A stretch of 33,070 nt of DNA, taken from Bacteroidota bacterium (GTDB lineage Bacteria; Bacteroidota; Bacteroidia; JAIBAJ01). This document shows, in pieces, positions 25,513 through 32,585 of the stretch. The notes under the pieces were generated by a model. That model ran no database searches. It was not told the DNA's origin and was given only the letters and a program-made list of their open reading frames with translations. The stretch spans positions 1-33,070 of the forward strand of contig CANJNG010000034.1 of NCBI GenBank assembly GCA_947475205.1. Reading direction: 5' to 3'. A program made the translations under genes and the position numbers. Each line of letters begins with the position of its first letter. Position 1 is the first letter of the stretch.

Positions 25513-25858
25513 TTTGTATGAGCAATCTATCAAATAACTTGCTTTATTGGGAAATGTATTAGGCTTCACCACCCGTTTGATTTATCCCAACAAGTTCATT
25601 GATACCCTAACGGGGAAAGAAAAACTCTCCGAAAGCACCATCCTCGACGACTGTACCAAAGCCTATCATCAAAGCCAACAAAGTCCCCTCTGGGAATCTT
25701 TATTGATAAAGGTTTGGATAAAGTGGAGAATATCGTTATCACAATATTCTCAATAAGTGAGAGCTTCCTGTTGGTGTATGCCCTGAAACTAATTCACGCT
25801 GCTAAAAGCAAGAATAATTGCTTCAGGAACAAAGCACATATAACTATACTTTGTTTAG
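25513..25858 (+). other. Gap with possible frameshifted gene remnant
   Basis: About 346 bp between murF and the tRNA genes. One frame stays open as FTTRLIYPNKFIDTLTGKEK... up to LWESLLIKV; after a one-base shift near 25700 another frame continues as FIDKGLDKVENIVITIF. The switch between two fair-looking frames suggests a decayed gene, but I recognise no family and no start codon is convincing. No terminator for murF was identified. Confidence 0.2.
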
Positions 25859-25931
25859 TGATCCCGGCACGAATCGAACGTGCGACCGACTGCTTAGAAG
25901 GCAGTTGCTCTATCCCCTGAGCTACGGGACC
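25859..25931 (-). tRNA. tRNA-Arg (anticodon TCT)
   Basis: The minus-strand cloverleaf is complete: acceptor GGTCCCG pairs with CGGGATC (one G-T), anticodon stem-loop ACTGC-CTTCTAA-GCAGT with anticodon TCT, and T-arm GCACG-TTCGATT-CGTGC. Discriminator A; CCA is not encoded. Confidence 0.95.
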
Positions 25932-25967
25932 ATAATTAATTCAACACTTCAAACAACGTTTAGCAAA

Positions 25968-25995
25968 AAACGGGGAACATTGCTGCTCCCCGTTT
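25968..25995. terminator. Hairpin terminator between the two tRNA genes
   Basis: AAACGGGGA and TCCCCGTTT form a 9-bp stem with a 10-nt loop. On the minus strand the stem runs into TTTTTT, as expected for stopping tRNA-Pro transcription; the plus strand also has an 8-T run nearby. It implies that tRNA-Arg is either read through or has its own promoter. Confidence 0.75.
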
Positions 25996-26006
25996 CCTTT
26001 TTTTTG

Positions 26007-26080
26007 TCGGGGTGGCAGGATTCGAACCTGCGACCTCCTGCTCCCAAAGCAGACGCGATACCGGGCTACGCTACACCCCG
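26007..26080 (-). tRNA. tRNA-Pro (anticodon TGG)
   Basis: Minus-strand cloverleaf with acceptor CGGGGTG pairing CACCCCG, anticodon loop TTTGGGA (anticodon TGG) on stem TCTGC/GCAGG, and T-arm CGCAGGTTCGAATCCTGC. Discriminator A; CCA is not encoded. Confidence 0.95.
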
Positions 26081-26145
26081 AACTTGGTGTGTTTTGGGTT
26101 TTAAAAACTCAAGCAAAATATATTCCCGTTTTTATTTTGCGGGTG

Positions 26146-26153
26146 CAAAGATA
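26146..26153 (-). promoter_or_regulatory. -7 promoter box of tRNA-Pro
   Basis: TATCTTTG on the minus strand, an exact TAnnTTTG match, 66 bp before the 5' end of tRNA-Pro. A short hairpin CCCG...CGGG lies between it and the tRNA. Confidence 0.5.
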
Positions 26154-26228
26154 GCATTATTCATATCTGTGCTAAATTTATTTGAAATTTTCCTAAACGC
26201 CATATTTATTCTCATTAAAAACAAGGTC

Positions 26229-27395
26229 TTAGGAGTAGAATTTACGCTCTTGCCTCGCCATTTGCTTAAGCAAAATGCAGGGACGATAGCGATCTTCGCC
26301 GTAATCTTCAAAAAGTTTATTCAATGTGTTTAGAATATGCTGAACCCCCAGTTCATCGGCCCATTTTAATAAGCCCTTTGGGTAATTTACCCCTTTTTGC
26401 ATGGCGGTGTCTATGTCTTCTTTGCTAGCAATACCCAAATAAAGTGTATCGACAGCTTCGTTTATGAGCATAGCAATTACCCGGTTAAAGATAGTTTTGC
26501 CTAATTCAGCATTTTCAGTAGGAAGTGGTTTGGTTTGTCCTTCCGCATAACTATAATACCCCTTTCCGGCCTTTACGCCGAAATATCCTGCCTCAAAAAG
26601 GCGTTGCTGGGTGATGCTGGGTTTAAACCGGGACTCGAAAAAGAACTGGGTCCAAACGCTATTTGTTACTTGGAAGTTTATATCGTTTCCAATAAAATCC
26701 ATCAGTTCAAACGGTCCCATTTTAAAGCCGCCAATGGTTTTCATGGCCCAATCTATGGTGGCATAATCGGCAATCTGCTCTTCGGCAATGCGGATGGATT
26801 CGCCATAAAAACTGCGAGCTACCCGGTTTACGATGAAACCCGGAGTGTCTTTGGCAATCACTACACTTTTTCCCCAAGAGGAAATAAGTTTTTGGGAGGT
26901 TTCAACAAGGCCTGGATTAGTGGCCAATCCGGGAATTATTTCCACCAAGGGCATAATGGTGGCCGGATTGAAGAAATGGATACCAATGAAACGTTCTGGA
27001 GATTTAATTGCGGATGCAAGCGATGCAATTGAAAGTGAAGAAGTGTTGGAGGCTATAATGCAATCGGCAGAAACAATAGCTTCGAGAGCCGTGAAAAGTT
27101 TTCGTTTTACGTCCTTAATCTCAACAATTGCTTCTATCACCAAACCGCAGCCGGAGAGGGTTTCAAGCTTATCCGCAAAGAGCATATTGGCTGTAATTTC
27201 CTCTCTTTGCAAGGAAGAAATTTTGCCCTTATCCACCAATTTATCTAAACCCTTTCTAAGTCCTGCTTTCGCTTTGTGGAGTTGGTCGGGATTAGAATCA
27301 TAAATAAAGGTTCGATGTCCGTTTTGGGCGGCCACTTGTGCAATGCCGGCTCCCATAGCCCCGCTGCCTATTACCCCGACTATTAGTTTACTCAC
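26229..27395 (-). CDS. 3-hydroxyacyl-CoA dehydrogenase
   Basis: A 388-residue NAD-dependent enzyme that oxidises 3-hydroxyacyl-CoA to 3-ketoacyl-CoA. N-terminal Rossmann motif GVIGSGAMGAGIAQ, then VIEAIVEIKDVKRKLF, the substrate loop ASNTSSLSI, and HFFNPATIMPLVEII holding the catalytic His. The C-terminal part has two 3HCDH-type domains (KDTPGFIVNRVARSFYGES, and FNRVIAMLINEAVDTLYLGIAS). It overlaps the enoyl-CoA hydratase gene by 8 bp. The pair resembles PaaG/PaaH of phenylacetate degradation, but no other paa gene is visible, so general beta-oxidation is equally possible. Confidence 0.92.
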   Translation of the reverse strand: MSKLIVGVIGSGAMGAGIAQVAAQNGHRTFIYDSNPDQLHKAKAGLRKGLDKLVDKGKISSLQREEITANMLFADKLETLSGCGLVIEAIVEIKDVKRKLFTALEAIVSADCIIASNTSSLSIASLASAIKSPERFIGIHFFNPATIMPLVEIIPGLATNPGLVETSQKLISSWGKSVVIAKDTPGFIVNRVARSFYGESIRIAEEQIADYATIDWAMKTIGGFKMGPFELMDFIGNDINFQVTNSVWTQFFFESRFKPSITQQRLFEAGYFGVKAGKGYYSYAEGQTKPLPTENAELGKTIFNRVIAMLINEAVDTLYLGIASKEDIDTAMQKGVNYPKGLLKWADELGVQHILNTLNKLFEDYGEDRYRPCILLKQMARQERKFYS

Positions 27396-28158
27396 CTTTA
27401 AAAACGGGTTTTCTTTTTTCTAAAAAGGCCCTGATTCCCTCGGCGTTATCGGCAGTGTTTCCGGCCAGGAGTTGCATTTGCTCTTCCATATCCAATTGTT
27501 GGCTAAGGTTGTTGGTGAAGGAAGCATTTAGCAAACGTTTGGTATAGCCAATTCCGGCGGTGGGCATTTGAGCCAGTTTTGCGGCTAGTTTAAAGGCTTC
27601 TTCTTCCAATTTATCGTCATCGGAAACTTTATAGATTAAGCCCAGACGTTCGGCTTCTTCAGATGGTACTTTTTCGCCGGTAAACATTAATGCTGTAGCT
27701 TTTTGGATGCCTATAATCCGGGGAAGAAAGAAGGTGCCGCCGCTGTCGGGAATGAGGCCGATGTTTACAAAGCTTTGAATGAATGTGGCTGACCGTGCTG
27801 CAAAAACTATGTCGCAGCAAAAGGCAAGATTTGCTCCTGCTCCGGCCGCTACGCCATTTACGGCAGCAATAACGGGTTTTTCCAAGGCCCGAATTTTTAA
27901 GATAATGGGATTGTAATGTTCCCGCACAAAGACCTCGATTTTAGCTGATGGGTGAGTGGCTTCGGCCAAATCCTGCCCGGCACAAAAGCCGCGACCTTCG
28001 CCCGTTAGATAAACGGCACGAATGGTTTTATCGGAAGCGGCTTGGTCTAAAGCGGCCTGCAGTGCGAAAGCGGTTTCGCGGTTTATGCTATTTAATACGT
28101 CGGGGCGGTTGAGTGTGATTTTCAGCACCCCATTGATTTGTTCTGTTTTTAATGCCAT
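27388..28158 (-). CDS. Enoyl-CoA hydratase/isomerase (PaaG-like)
   Basis: A 256-residue crotonase-fold protein. Oxyanion-hole segments GEGRGFCAGQDLAE and NGVAAGAGANLAF are present, followed by FVNIGLIPDSGGTFFLPRIIG, whose Asp is in the place used by PaaG-type isomerases, and the terminal LNASFTNNLSQQLDMEEQMQ. The nucleophilic Glu pair of classic hydratases is not clear, which fits the isomerase branch (1,2-epoxyphenylacetyl-CoA isomerase-like). It leads a two-gene operon with the 3-hydroxyacyl-CoA dehydrogenase. Substrate not determined. Confidence 0.9.
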   Translation of the reverse strand: MALKTEQINGVLKITLNRPDVLNSINRETAFALQAALDQAASDKTIRAVYLTGEGRGFCAGQDLAEATHPSAKIEVFVREHYNPIILKIRALEKPVIAAVNGVAAGAGANLAFCCDIVFAARSATFIQSFVNIGLIPDSGGTFFLPRIIGIQKATALMFTGEKVPSEEAERLGLIYKVSDDDKLEEEAFKLAAKLAQMPTAGIGYTKRLLNASFTNNLSQQLDMEEQMQLLAGNTADNAEGIRAFLEKRKPVFKGE

Positions 28159-28162
28159 TGGG

Positions 28163-28170
28163 CGAAATTA
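28163..28170 (-). promoter_or_regulatory. -7-like box of the acyl-CoA operon
   Basis: TAATTTCG on the minus strand ends exactly 4 nt before the ATG at 28158, the same octamer as before recR. Confidence 0.4.
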
Positions 28171-28228
28171 GAATATATTTAACTGCTGGATAGGCACGGT
28201 ACAAAAAAAGGCTAATTTCATCAACTAG

Positions 28229-28264
28229 GCTTTTTTGTTTTATGAAGATGGCCGGAGGCCAGAG
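28229..28264 (+). repeat. Hairpin repeat, copy 1
   Basis: GCTTTTTTGTTTTATGAAG followed by ATGGCCGGAGGCCAGAG. The same sequence, with two extra T and one base change, recurs at 28993-29030. It contains the palindrome TGGCC-GGA-GGCCA, and an imperfect A-rich/T-rich stem begins at 28201. The two copies flank the toxin-antitoxin genes as direct repeats. Confidence 0.8.
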
Positions 28265-28300
28265 CGATTTTATTAATAGTTATCGAAAGTTTTTCGCTTT

Positions 28301-28336
28301 TAGTTTTGTGATATGAGTTAGCTTTGTGGTATGAAA
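28301..28336 (+). promoter_or_regulatory. Duplicated 18-bp promoter/start unit of the TA pair
   Basis: Two adjacent 18-bp units, TAGTTTTGTGATATGAGT and TAGCTTTGTGGTATGAAA, agree at 14 of 18 positions. Each has a TAnnTTTG box, then 4 nt, then ATG. In the first the ATG is followed by one codon and TAG; the second ATG starts the antitoxin gene. Confidence 0.55.
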
Positions 28337-28573
28337 GCACATTTGGATTTAGAAATAAGGGACACAGACCAATTAAATGTTTTGCTGCTTGTGGCCAAAG
28401 AAATGGGCATTGGGATAAGCAATGCTGAAAGCAGTGAAGATGCCGATGAGGCGGAAGACCGGGCAGCCAAACGCGACTTTCTGAGAGCTTCGTTTAAAAC
28501 GATGGAAAAGGAATGGCTTGCTCCTGAAAACGACCATTGGGACGAGTTTATTGCTAAACGACTAAAACTATAA
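28331..28573 (+). CDS. Putative antitoxin of a MazF/PemK-type pair
   Basis: An 80-residue acidic protein with no membrane segment. Its C-terminus, KEWLAPENDHWDEFIAKRLK, has the form of antitoxins that sit directly upstream of PemK/MazF toxins in Bacteroidota, with the tail probably wrapping the toxin. The stop is followed immediately by the toxin ATG (TAAATG), indicating tight coupling. The N-terminal half (LEIRDTDQLNVLLLVAKEM) should hold the DNA-binding or dimerisation part. The gene has a tandem-duplicated TAnnTTTG promoter unit, with the second box 4 nt before its ATG. Confidence 0.7.
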   Translation: MKAHLDLEIRDTDQLNVLLLVAKEMGIGISNAESSEDADEAEDRAAKRDFLRASFKTMEKEWLAPENDHWDEFIAKRLKL

Positions 28574-28908
28574 ATGAAATACCGCAGAGGCGATATAGTG
28601 GCATTAGATTTTCCATTTACTGATGGAAGCGATTCTAAACTGAGACCTGCCGTAGTTTTATCTTCCGAAACCATTGAAGCTACTAATGACATTGTAGTAA
28701 TGATGATTTCTACTTCAAAAGGAAAACTACCCGAAATTGCCGTGGAATTGCAACCCAATTTTCTATCTCAAACTATGCCCAAGGCAAGTTTTGTGCGATG
28801 CCATAGATTGTTTGCCATCGAAACTTCATTAGTGCTGGCAAATTAAGTAGCCTTACCGCCGAAGGAATGAAAACTGTTTTTGAAAAGGTGGTGGAAGTCA
28901 TTCGGTAG
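28574..28908 (+). pseudogene. Frameshifted MazF/PemK-family toxin
   Basis: The intact 90-codon part starts MKYRRGDIVALDFPFTDGS and contains LRPAVVLSSE and SFVRCHRLFAIETSLVL, which is the MazF/PemK RNase fold, whose products cleave mRNA. The frame then ends as LVLAN-stop at 28846. In the other frame the text continues without interruption as KLSSLTAEGMKTVFEKVVEVIR and stops at 28908, giving exactly the C-terminal end expected for the family. Loss of one G in CTGGGCAAA (now CTGGCAAA) near 28838 explains the break; related toxins read LVLGK at this place. Either the toxin is inactivated in the last quarter, or this is a sequencing error. Most of the RNase core remains, so partial activity is not excluded. 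Confidence 0.8.
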
Positions 28909-28962
28909 TTCATTATTTTACCCGCTTGTATTCCAAGCCTCGAAGCCCCATTAAACTTGTGG

Positions 28963-29006
28963 AAACAAAAAAAGCGTAGATGATTGAACTACGCTTTTTT
29001 TTGTTT
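28963..29006 (+). terminator. Terminator after the toxin-antitoxin genes
   Basis: AAACAAAAAAAGCGTAG pairs with CTACGCTTTTTTTTGTTT around a 9-nt loop, followed by the second hairpin repeat. A typical intrinsic terminator for the plus-strand TA transcript. Confidence 0.75.
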
Positions 29007-29074
29007 AATGAAGATGGCCGGAGGCCAGAGATATAAAGCGTAGCCTGAGGCTATCGCTTAGCGGATGCACGCTA
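28993..29074 (+). repeat. Hairpin repeat, copy 2, with further hairpins
   Basis: 28993-29030 repeats the element at 28229-28264. It continues with two more small hairpins: GCGTAGCC-TGA-GGCTATCGC (29038-29057) and TAGCG-GATGCA-CGCTA (29059-29074). The stretch 29075-29100 is only a short purine-rich spacer before the gene at 29101. No gene was found here. Confidence 0.7.
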
Positions 29075-29100
29075 CGCCGAGCGGGGAAAGAAGGAGAAGA

Positions 29101-29505
29101 TTATTTGCCTTTTAATATTTTCTCCAATATATCTGTTATTGTTTCTATTAATCCTGTTTTGATTTTATATTTGAATGGACCTTTTCTTTCCCCACCTAAT
29201 AGTATTATGGCAATATTAATGATTGTTCCGCCATAAATGACAAACTCCAAAGGACTATTGTAAGAAATTGACTTTATTTCAGGTGATTGGAAGTTTCTAA
29301 TAGGAATTTGAACTTCAGATAGAAGGCTTCGAATTTCATTTATTTGGTTAATATCAAGACGACTACTTTCAATGTATTTTTCAAGTTTGTTCGGCTCTAT
29401 TTTGTTTAATCTTCCAATTAAGGAATTAAATCTAATTAGGAAATTTCCAGAATTCTCTAATGTAATTGAATTTTCAGAATCAATAATGAGGGTTATTTCT
29501 TTCAT
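29101..29505 (-). CDS. Unrecognised protein with one hydrophobic segment
   Basis: A 134-residue protein with no signal peptide. The first two thirds are charged and helical, with IEPNKLEKYIESSRLDINQINEIRSLLSEVQ; one hydrophobic stretch, LEFVIYGGTIINIAIILLGGE, near residues 85-105 is a possible membrane helix, followed by a basic tail GLIETITDILEKILKGK. No known family was recognised. It starts 17 bp after the stop of the larger secreted-protein gene upstream on this strand, so the two are likely co-transcribed. Codon use looks more AT-rich than in the neighbouring core genes, suggesting an accessory origin. Confidence 0.6.
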   Translation of the reverse strand: MKEITLIIDSENSITLENSGNFLIRFNSLIGRLNKIEPNKLEKYIESSRLDINQINEIRSLLSEVQIPIRNFQSPEIKSISYNSPLEFVIYGGTIINIAIILLGGERKGPFKYKIKTGLIETITDILEKILKGK

Positions 29506-29522
29506 TTTTTATTTCTCTTAAT

Positions 29523-31379
29523 TTATTGTGCTAAGATTAAAGTTTTAATTTGCTCACCTGTTTCAGCACTTTTAAGCTGTTTTTCAATGTCTTTAGTTTC
29601 TTGAGAATACAATGCAATTACTTTGTCGGAAAATAACTTCAGTTTGTTTAAATTGTCAGTAAGTGAAAGAAGCACTGTATTGCTTTGCAATAAAGTATTG
29701 AAGTCCTGATAAACCAGTTGATATTTGGAAAATAGGATTTTCTTTTTGTTTTGCTTGTTTAGATTTTCTATTTGGACTTTCTGTGAATGCAAGCCAATTA
29801 GGGATTTAGCAAGATTGTATTCCTTTTTCCCTGTGACAAGATAGTTTAGGAAAGTGTTCTTGTCATAAGTATAAAAGGAGTTGTTGGTATTTTCGAAACG
29901 GAAGCTATAGCTCGAATTTTTGACACTTCTTTCTACGTTCTTTAAACGCTCATTGTATTTAAAAAACTCTTCTGTGAGTATCATTTGTATGGGACTATAT
30001 ACCCCTTTGTTATTTTCAAAGCAAGCTTTCGTCATTTCCCAGTTTTGATTTTCCCAAGGCTTTTCGAAATTATATTTCGCCCATCCAGTATTGTCATTTA
30101 ATCTACGAGGCACTCCGCTCTCATCAGTATATAATGTCCAATCATTGCCATCTTTAGTTGTTTTTAATTCAATTTTATTTGCAAAATTGGATTTATCCTG
30201 TTCTAAGCTGTCATACTGAGATTTAGTGTATTCATAAAAAAAATCACCATTTGAATGGTACAACTCTAATATGTCGCCAATCATCGGTTCAAGTAAAGAA
30301 ATTTTATCGGTAACCATTTTTCTTTCAGATGGCTTTACTTGCTTCAAATTAATTGTACTGTAATGCTCGTATGCTTTCAATAAATCATTTGTTTTGTAAA
30401 AATCCGTTGCTTTTCCAAAGTCATAATTACTTGATAAAGCAGAATAATTTGTTGAACTTACCTGTAAGTTACAGCCTCCTTTGAACCCTTCATCAAACGA
30501 TAAATCTCCACCAATAAATTTATAAAGGAAGTATTCAATACTAAAAAGTCTTGGAAAGTATTCTTTGATGTTATTAGTCGCTGCACATAAATTATTGCCA
30601 CAAACTGTGTCAAGAGCCATTCCAGCCTCTTCCCTCTCTTTAGGACTCATTGCTTTAACTTTTGCAAGATTATCATAATCATATTGGTATTTTGTTGTCC
30701 CATTCAATACTTCGCCATTATTACCCCTTGCGATAAATTCATATAGAGTATTGTCTTTGTATATCAGTTCACTATTCTTGCCCCATGCCATATTGTTTAT
30801 TACCCAAGTTCCAATACATAAACTATTTTGGTCATAGCTTCCTGTTGCTTTAAATTTATCAATCTCATCATTGATGCTAACTGCACCAGCTAGATACCCG
30901 TTTTTAAAATTCATACTTATTATCATTGTTTTTAATGCTTCAAAGGGCTCCCATTTGTACTGGCCATAAACTAAGTATCTTTTTCTGTTCTTATACGCCC
31001 TTACTTCTTTCCAATTTCCATCTGCATATCCGTTCTTATAATTGGAAGTTAAAGTAATTGTTCCTGTTGCATAGGGATTTCCATTGCCAAAATCGGTCAT
31101 TATAATACTATAATTCCATGTTCCAGTTTTCAGCCCTTTATCAAAACTGCCAGTGATTTTTTGATTAAACCCCGCGTAATCTCCCTGGCCAATAAAAGTA
31201 TAACTGAAGGCACCTTGCTTTACATACTTGTGAGTATTTGGGTCTTCATAATAAGTGTAAGTAGCGTTTCCACTTTGCAAACGGCCATCATCAAATTGCC
31301 CATTAAAGGTTTTGAGGGATTGTCCAAATGTAAAATTAATTGTCAGTGAGAAAGCTAAAATTGTCAATATCTGTTTCAT
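29523..31379 (-). CDS. Large secreted protein with MORN-like N-terminal repeats
   Basis: A 618-residue protein with signal peptide MKQILTILAFSLTINFTFGQS. Residues 20-240 contain short Gly-Tyr/Trp repeats such as GSFDKGLKTGTWNY, NYKNGYADGNWKEV, NFKNGYLAGAV and GSYDQNSLCIGTWV, which fit MORN-like repeats as in YwqK-type proteins. The C-terminal half is helical and charged, with many Lys/Glu/Asn residues, KQNKKKILFSKYQLVYQDFN and several coiled-coil-like stretches near the end, and no recognised domain. Probably periplasmic or exported, with no lipobox and no T9SS sorting domain at its end. The gene is AT-rich and lies right behind a terminator of the upstream gene, with only 48 bp for a promoter. 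Role unknown. Confidence 0.75.
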   Translation of the reverse strand: MKQILTILAFSLTINFTFGQSLKTFNGQFDDGRLQSGNATYTYYEDPNTHKYVKQGAFSYTFIGQGDYAGFNQKITGSFDKGLKTGTWNYSIIMTDFGNGNPYATGTITLTSNYKNGYADGNWKEVRAYKNRKRYLVYGQYKWEPFEALKTMIISMNFKNGYLAGAVSINDEIDKFKATGSYDQNSLCIGTWVINNMAWGKNSELIYKDNTLYEFIARGNNGEVLNGTTKYQYDYDNLAKVKAMSPKEREEAGMALDTVCGNNLCAATNNIKEYFPRLFSIEYFLYKFIGGDLSFDEGFKGGCNLQVSSTNYSALSSNYDFGKATDFYKTNDLLKAYEHYSTINLKQVKPSERKMVTDKISLLEPMIGDILELYHSNGDFFYEYTKSQYDSLEQDKSNFANKIELKTTKDGNDWTLYTDESGVPRRLNDNTGWAKYNFEKPWENQNWEMTKACFENNKGVYSPIQMILTEEFFKYNERLKNVERSVKNSSYSFRFENTNNSFYTYDKNTFLNYLVTGKKEYNLAKSLIGLHSQKVQIENLNKQNKKKILFSKYQLVYQDFNTLLQSNTVLLSLTDNLNKLKLFSDKVIALYSQETKDIEKQLKSAETGEQIKTLILAQ

Positions 31380-31427
31380 GTAAAAGTTTTTTTTTGTTTC
31401 CGTTTGTAGGGTTTTTCTCTTTCTTTC

Positions 31428-31460
31428 AAAAAAAAGGGCGTAGCTAATTCCGCCACGCCC
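31428..31460 (-). terminator. Intrinsic terminator of the gene at 31490
   Basis: On the minus strand GGGCGT...ACGCCC (6-bp G/C stem) is followed by TTTTTTTT. It separates the 347-residue gene from the secreted-protein operon. Confidence 0.85.
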
Positions 31461-31487
31461 TAATTATTAATTATTAATTTTTAATTG
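31461..31487 (+). repeat. Heptamer repeat at the 3' end of the 347-codon gene
   Basis: TAATTAT, TAATTAT, TAATTTT, TAATTG in series between the stop codon and the terminator. The first 19 bases equal those of the array upstream of uvrA (5055-5073). Confidence 0.7.
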
Positions 31488-31489
31488 AA

Positions 31490-32533
31490 TTACTCCACCA
31501 CCACCGTGATGCTGTATGACCCGGCATTTGCAGTGAGGTTTTGCACTAATAGTGTTGTTACACCATTATCCTCATCGAAACCGATGTCGTGCAATTTAAT
31601 TTTCAAAGTTCCGCCGGGGATTAGCGTGCGGGTTTTGGAAGGGTCGGTGGGTGGAAGGCCCGGACCGGTAGAGAAATAATAGATAAGGGCGGGGCCTGTG
31701 ATTTCGGGAGTGCTGTTTTTGAGGGTTATTTCCAAGTCGGATGTTGGCGTAATGTCGGGAGTTTCGCCCACTTCGCCTATCGAGTTTGAGTTCACAATCC
31801 CTTCTAATATAATCACTTCTCCGGGGGTAACATACTTCACACCCCAGGCTGCGGCTTTGGCCCGTCGGCTGCTTGCGTCGGGGTCCTGACTATTGAATGC
31901 TTCAATCTCATCCCACATCCGCTTGATAAATGAATTTAACTGAGGCCTCCATCCCGATATTACCTCTTGAGCGGCGTTAGCATTAAATTCGGTTTGATTC
32001 AGCAGGGTTTTGGCCGCAGACCAGGCATTGAAACGGGTGGTTACATCGGCCAAAGCGGGGAACAGCACGGGCGAGCCTCCGGCAGCCACCCTGTTAGCTT
32101 CGCCATTGAGGAATTTAGGTCCCCATTCCAGCAGTTCGTCGTCGGTGTTTAGCAGCGGAATTTGTTGATTGCTCACATCTAAACCATACGCAGAACGATT
32201 GGCCTGATTGAACCCGGCTTCGCCACGCTCGCAGGCCATATCGAAGGATTGCACCAAATGCCGGAGCCAAATTTGGGCATCTTTTCTTGGTATCAGCATT
32301 GCACTATGCTGTGCTATACGGGCATCAATGGCTATTTGGCGATCATTGTGCTGGATAGCAAGCAGGGCTTTGTAGCCCAAAACTGGGGGTGGTCCTACTG
32401 TGCCGTTTAGCAAGTTGGCACAGTAGTTACTGATTGCTATATCAATAGGATTAACAATCGAGGCATAATTTGCGAATGCTTTGTCGGTAGCAAGTTTGCG
32501 GGAAGCATCTGAATTTGGTAATCTGCGTGTCAT
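31490..32533 (-). CDS. Unrecognised protein with beta-rich C-terminal domain
   Basis: A 347-residue protein with no signal peptide or membrane helix. The first 240 residues are helical, rich in Ala and Asn, with RLPNSDASRKLATDKAFANY, IQHNDRQIAIDARIAQHSAM and SAAKTLLNQTEFNANAAQEV. From about residue 250 the character changes to beta-strand (GEVIILEGIVNSN, DLEITLKNSTPEITGPALIYYF, LIPGGTLKIKLHDIGF, TTLLVQNLTANAGSYSITVVVE), like an Ig-type C-terminal domain. I do not recognise the family. It is GC-richer than the operon downstream. Its upstream region carries a nine-copy 42-bp array and its downstream region a heptamer repeat, so it is flanked by tandem DNA on both sides. Confidence 0.7.
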   Translation of the reverse strand: MTRRLPNSDASRKLATDKAFANYASIVNPIDIAISNYCANLLNGTVGPPPVLGYKALLAIQHNDRQIAIDARIAQHSAMLIPRKDAQIWLRHLVQSFDMACERGEAGFNQANRSAYGLDVSNQQIPLLNTDDELLEWGPKFLNGEANRVAAGGSPVLFPALADVTTRFNAWSAAKTLLNQTEFNANAAQEVISGWRPQLNSFIKRMWDEIEAFNSQDPDASSRRAKAAAWGVKYVTPGEVIILEGIVNSNSIGEVGETPDITPTSDLEITLKNSTPEITGPALIYYFSTGPGLPPTDPSKTRTLIPGGTLKIKLHDIGFDEDNGVTTLLVQNLTANAGSYSITVVVE

Positions 32534-32585
32534 TGTTTTATGTTGTTAAATAGTAATAATGAAGTTTTGAAAATATATTTATAGG

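Noticed and set aside
25714-26333. ORFs at 25714 and 25818 running through the tRNA region
   Set aside because: They read the antisense of tRNA-Arg and tRNA-Pro; peptides such as GWQDSNLRPPAPKADAIPGYATP are a known artefact of translating tRNA genes.
26229-28158. A full phenylacetate (paa) catabolic operon
   Set aside because: Only a hydratase/isomerase and a 3-hydroxyacyl-CoA dehydrogenase are present; no paaABCDE, paaK or paaZ gene is visible, so the pathway name is not assigned.
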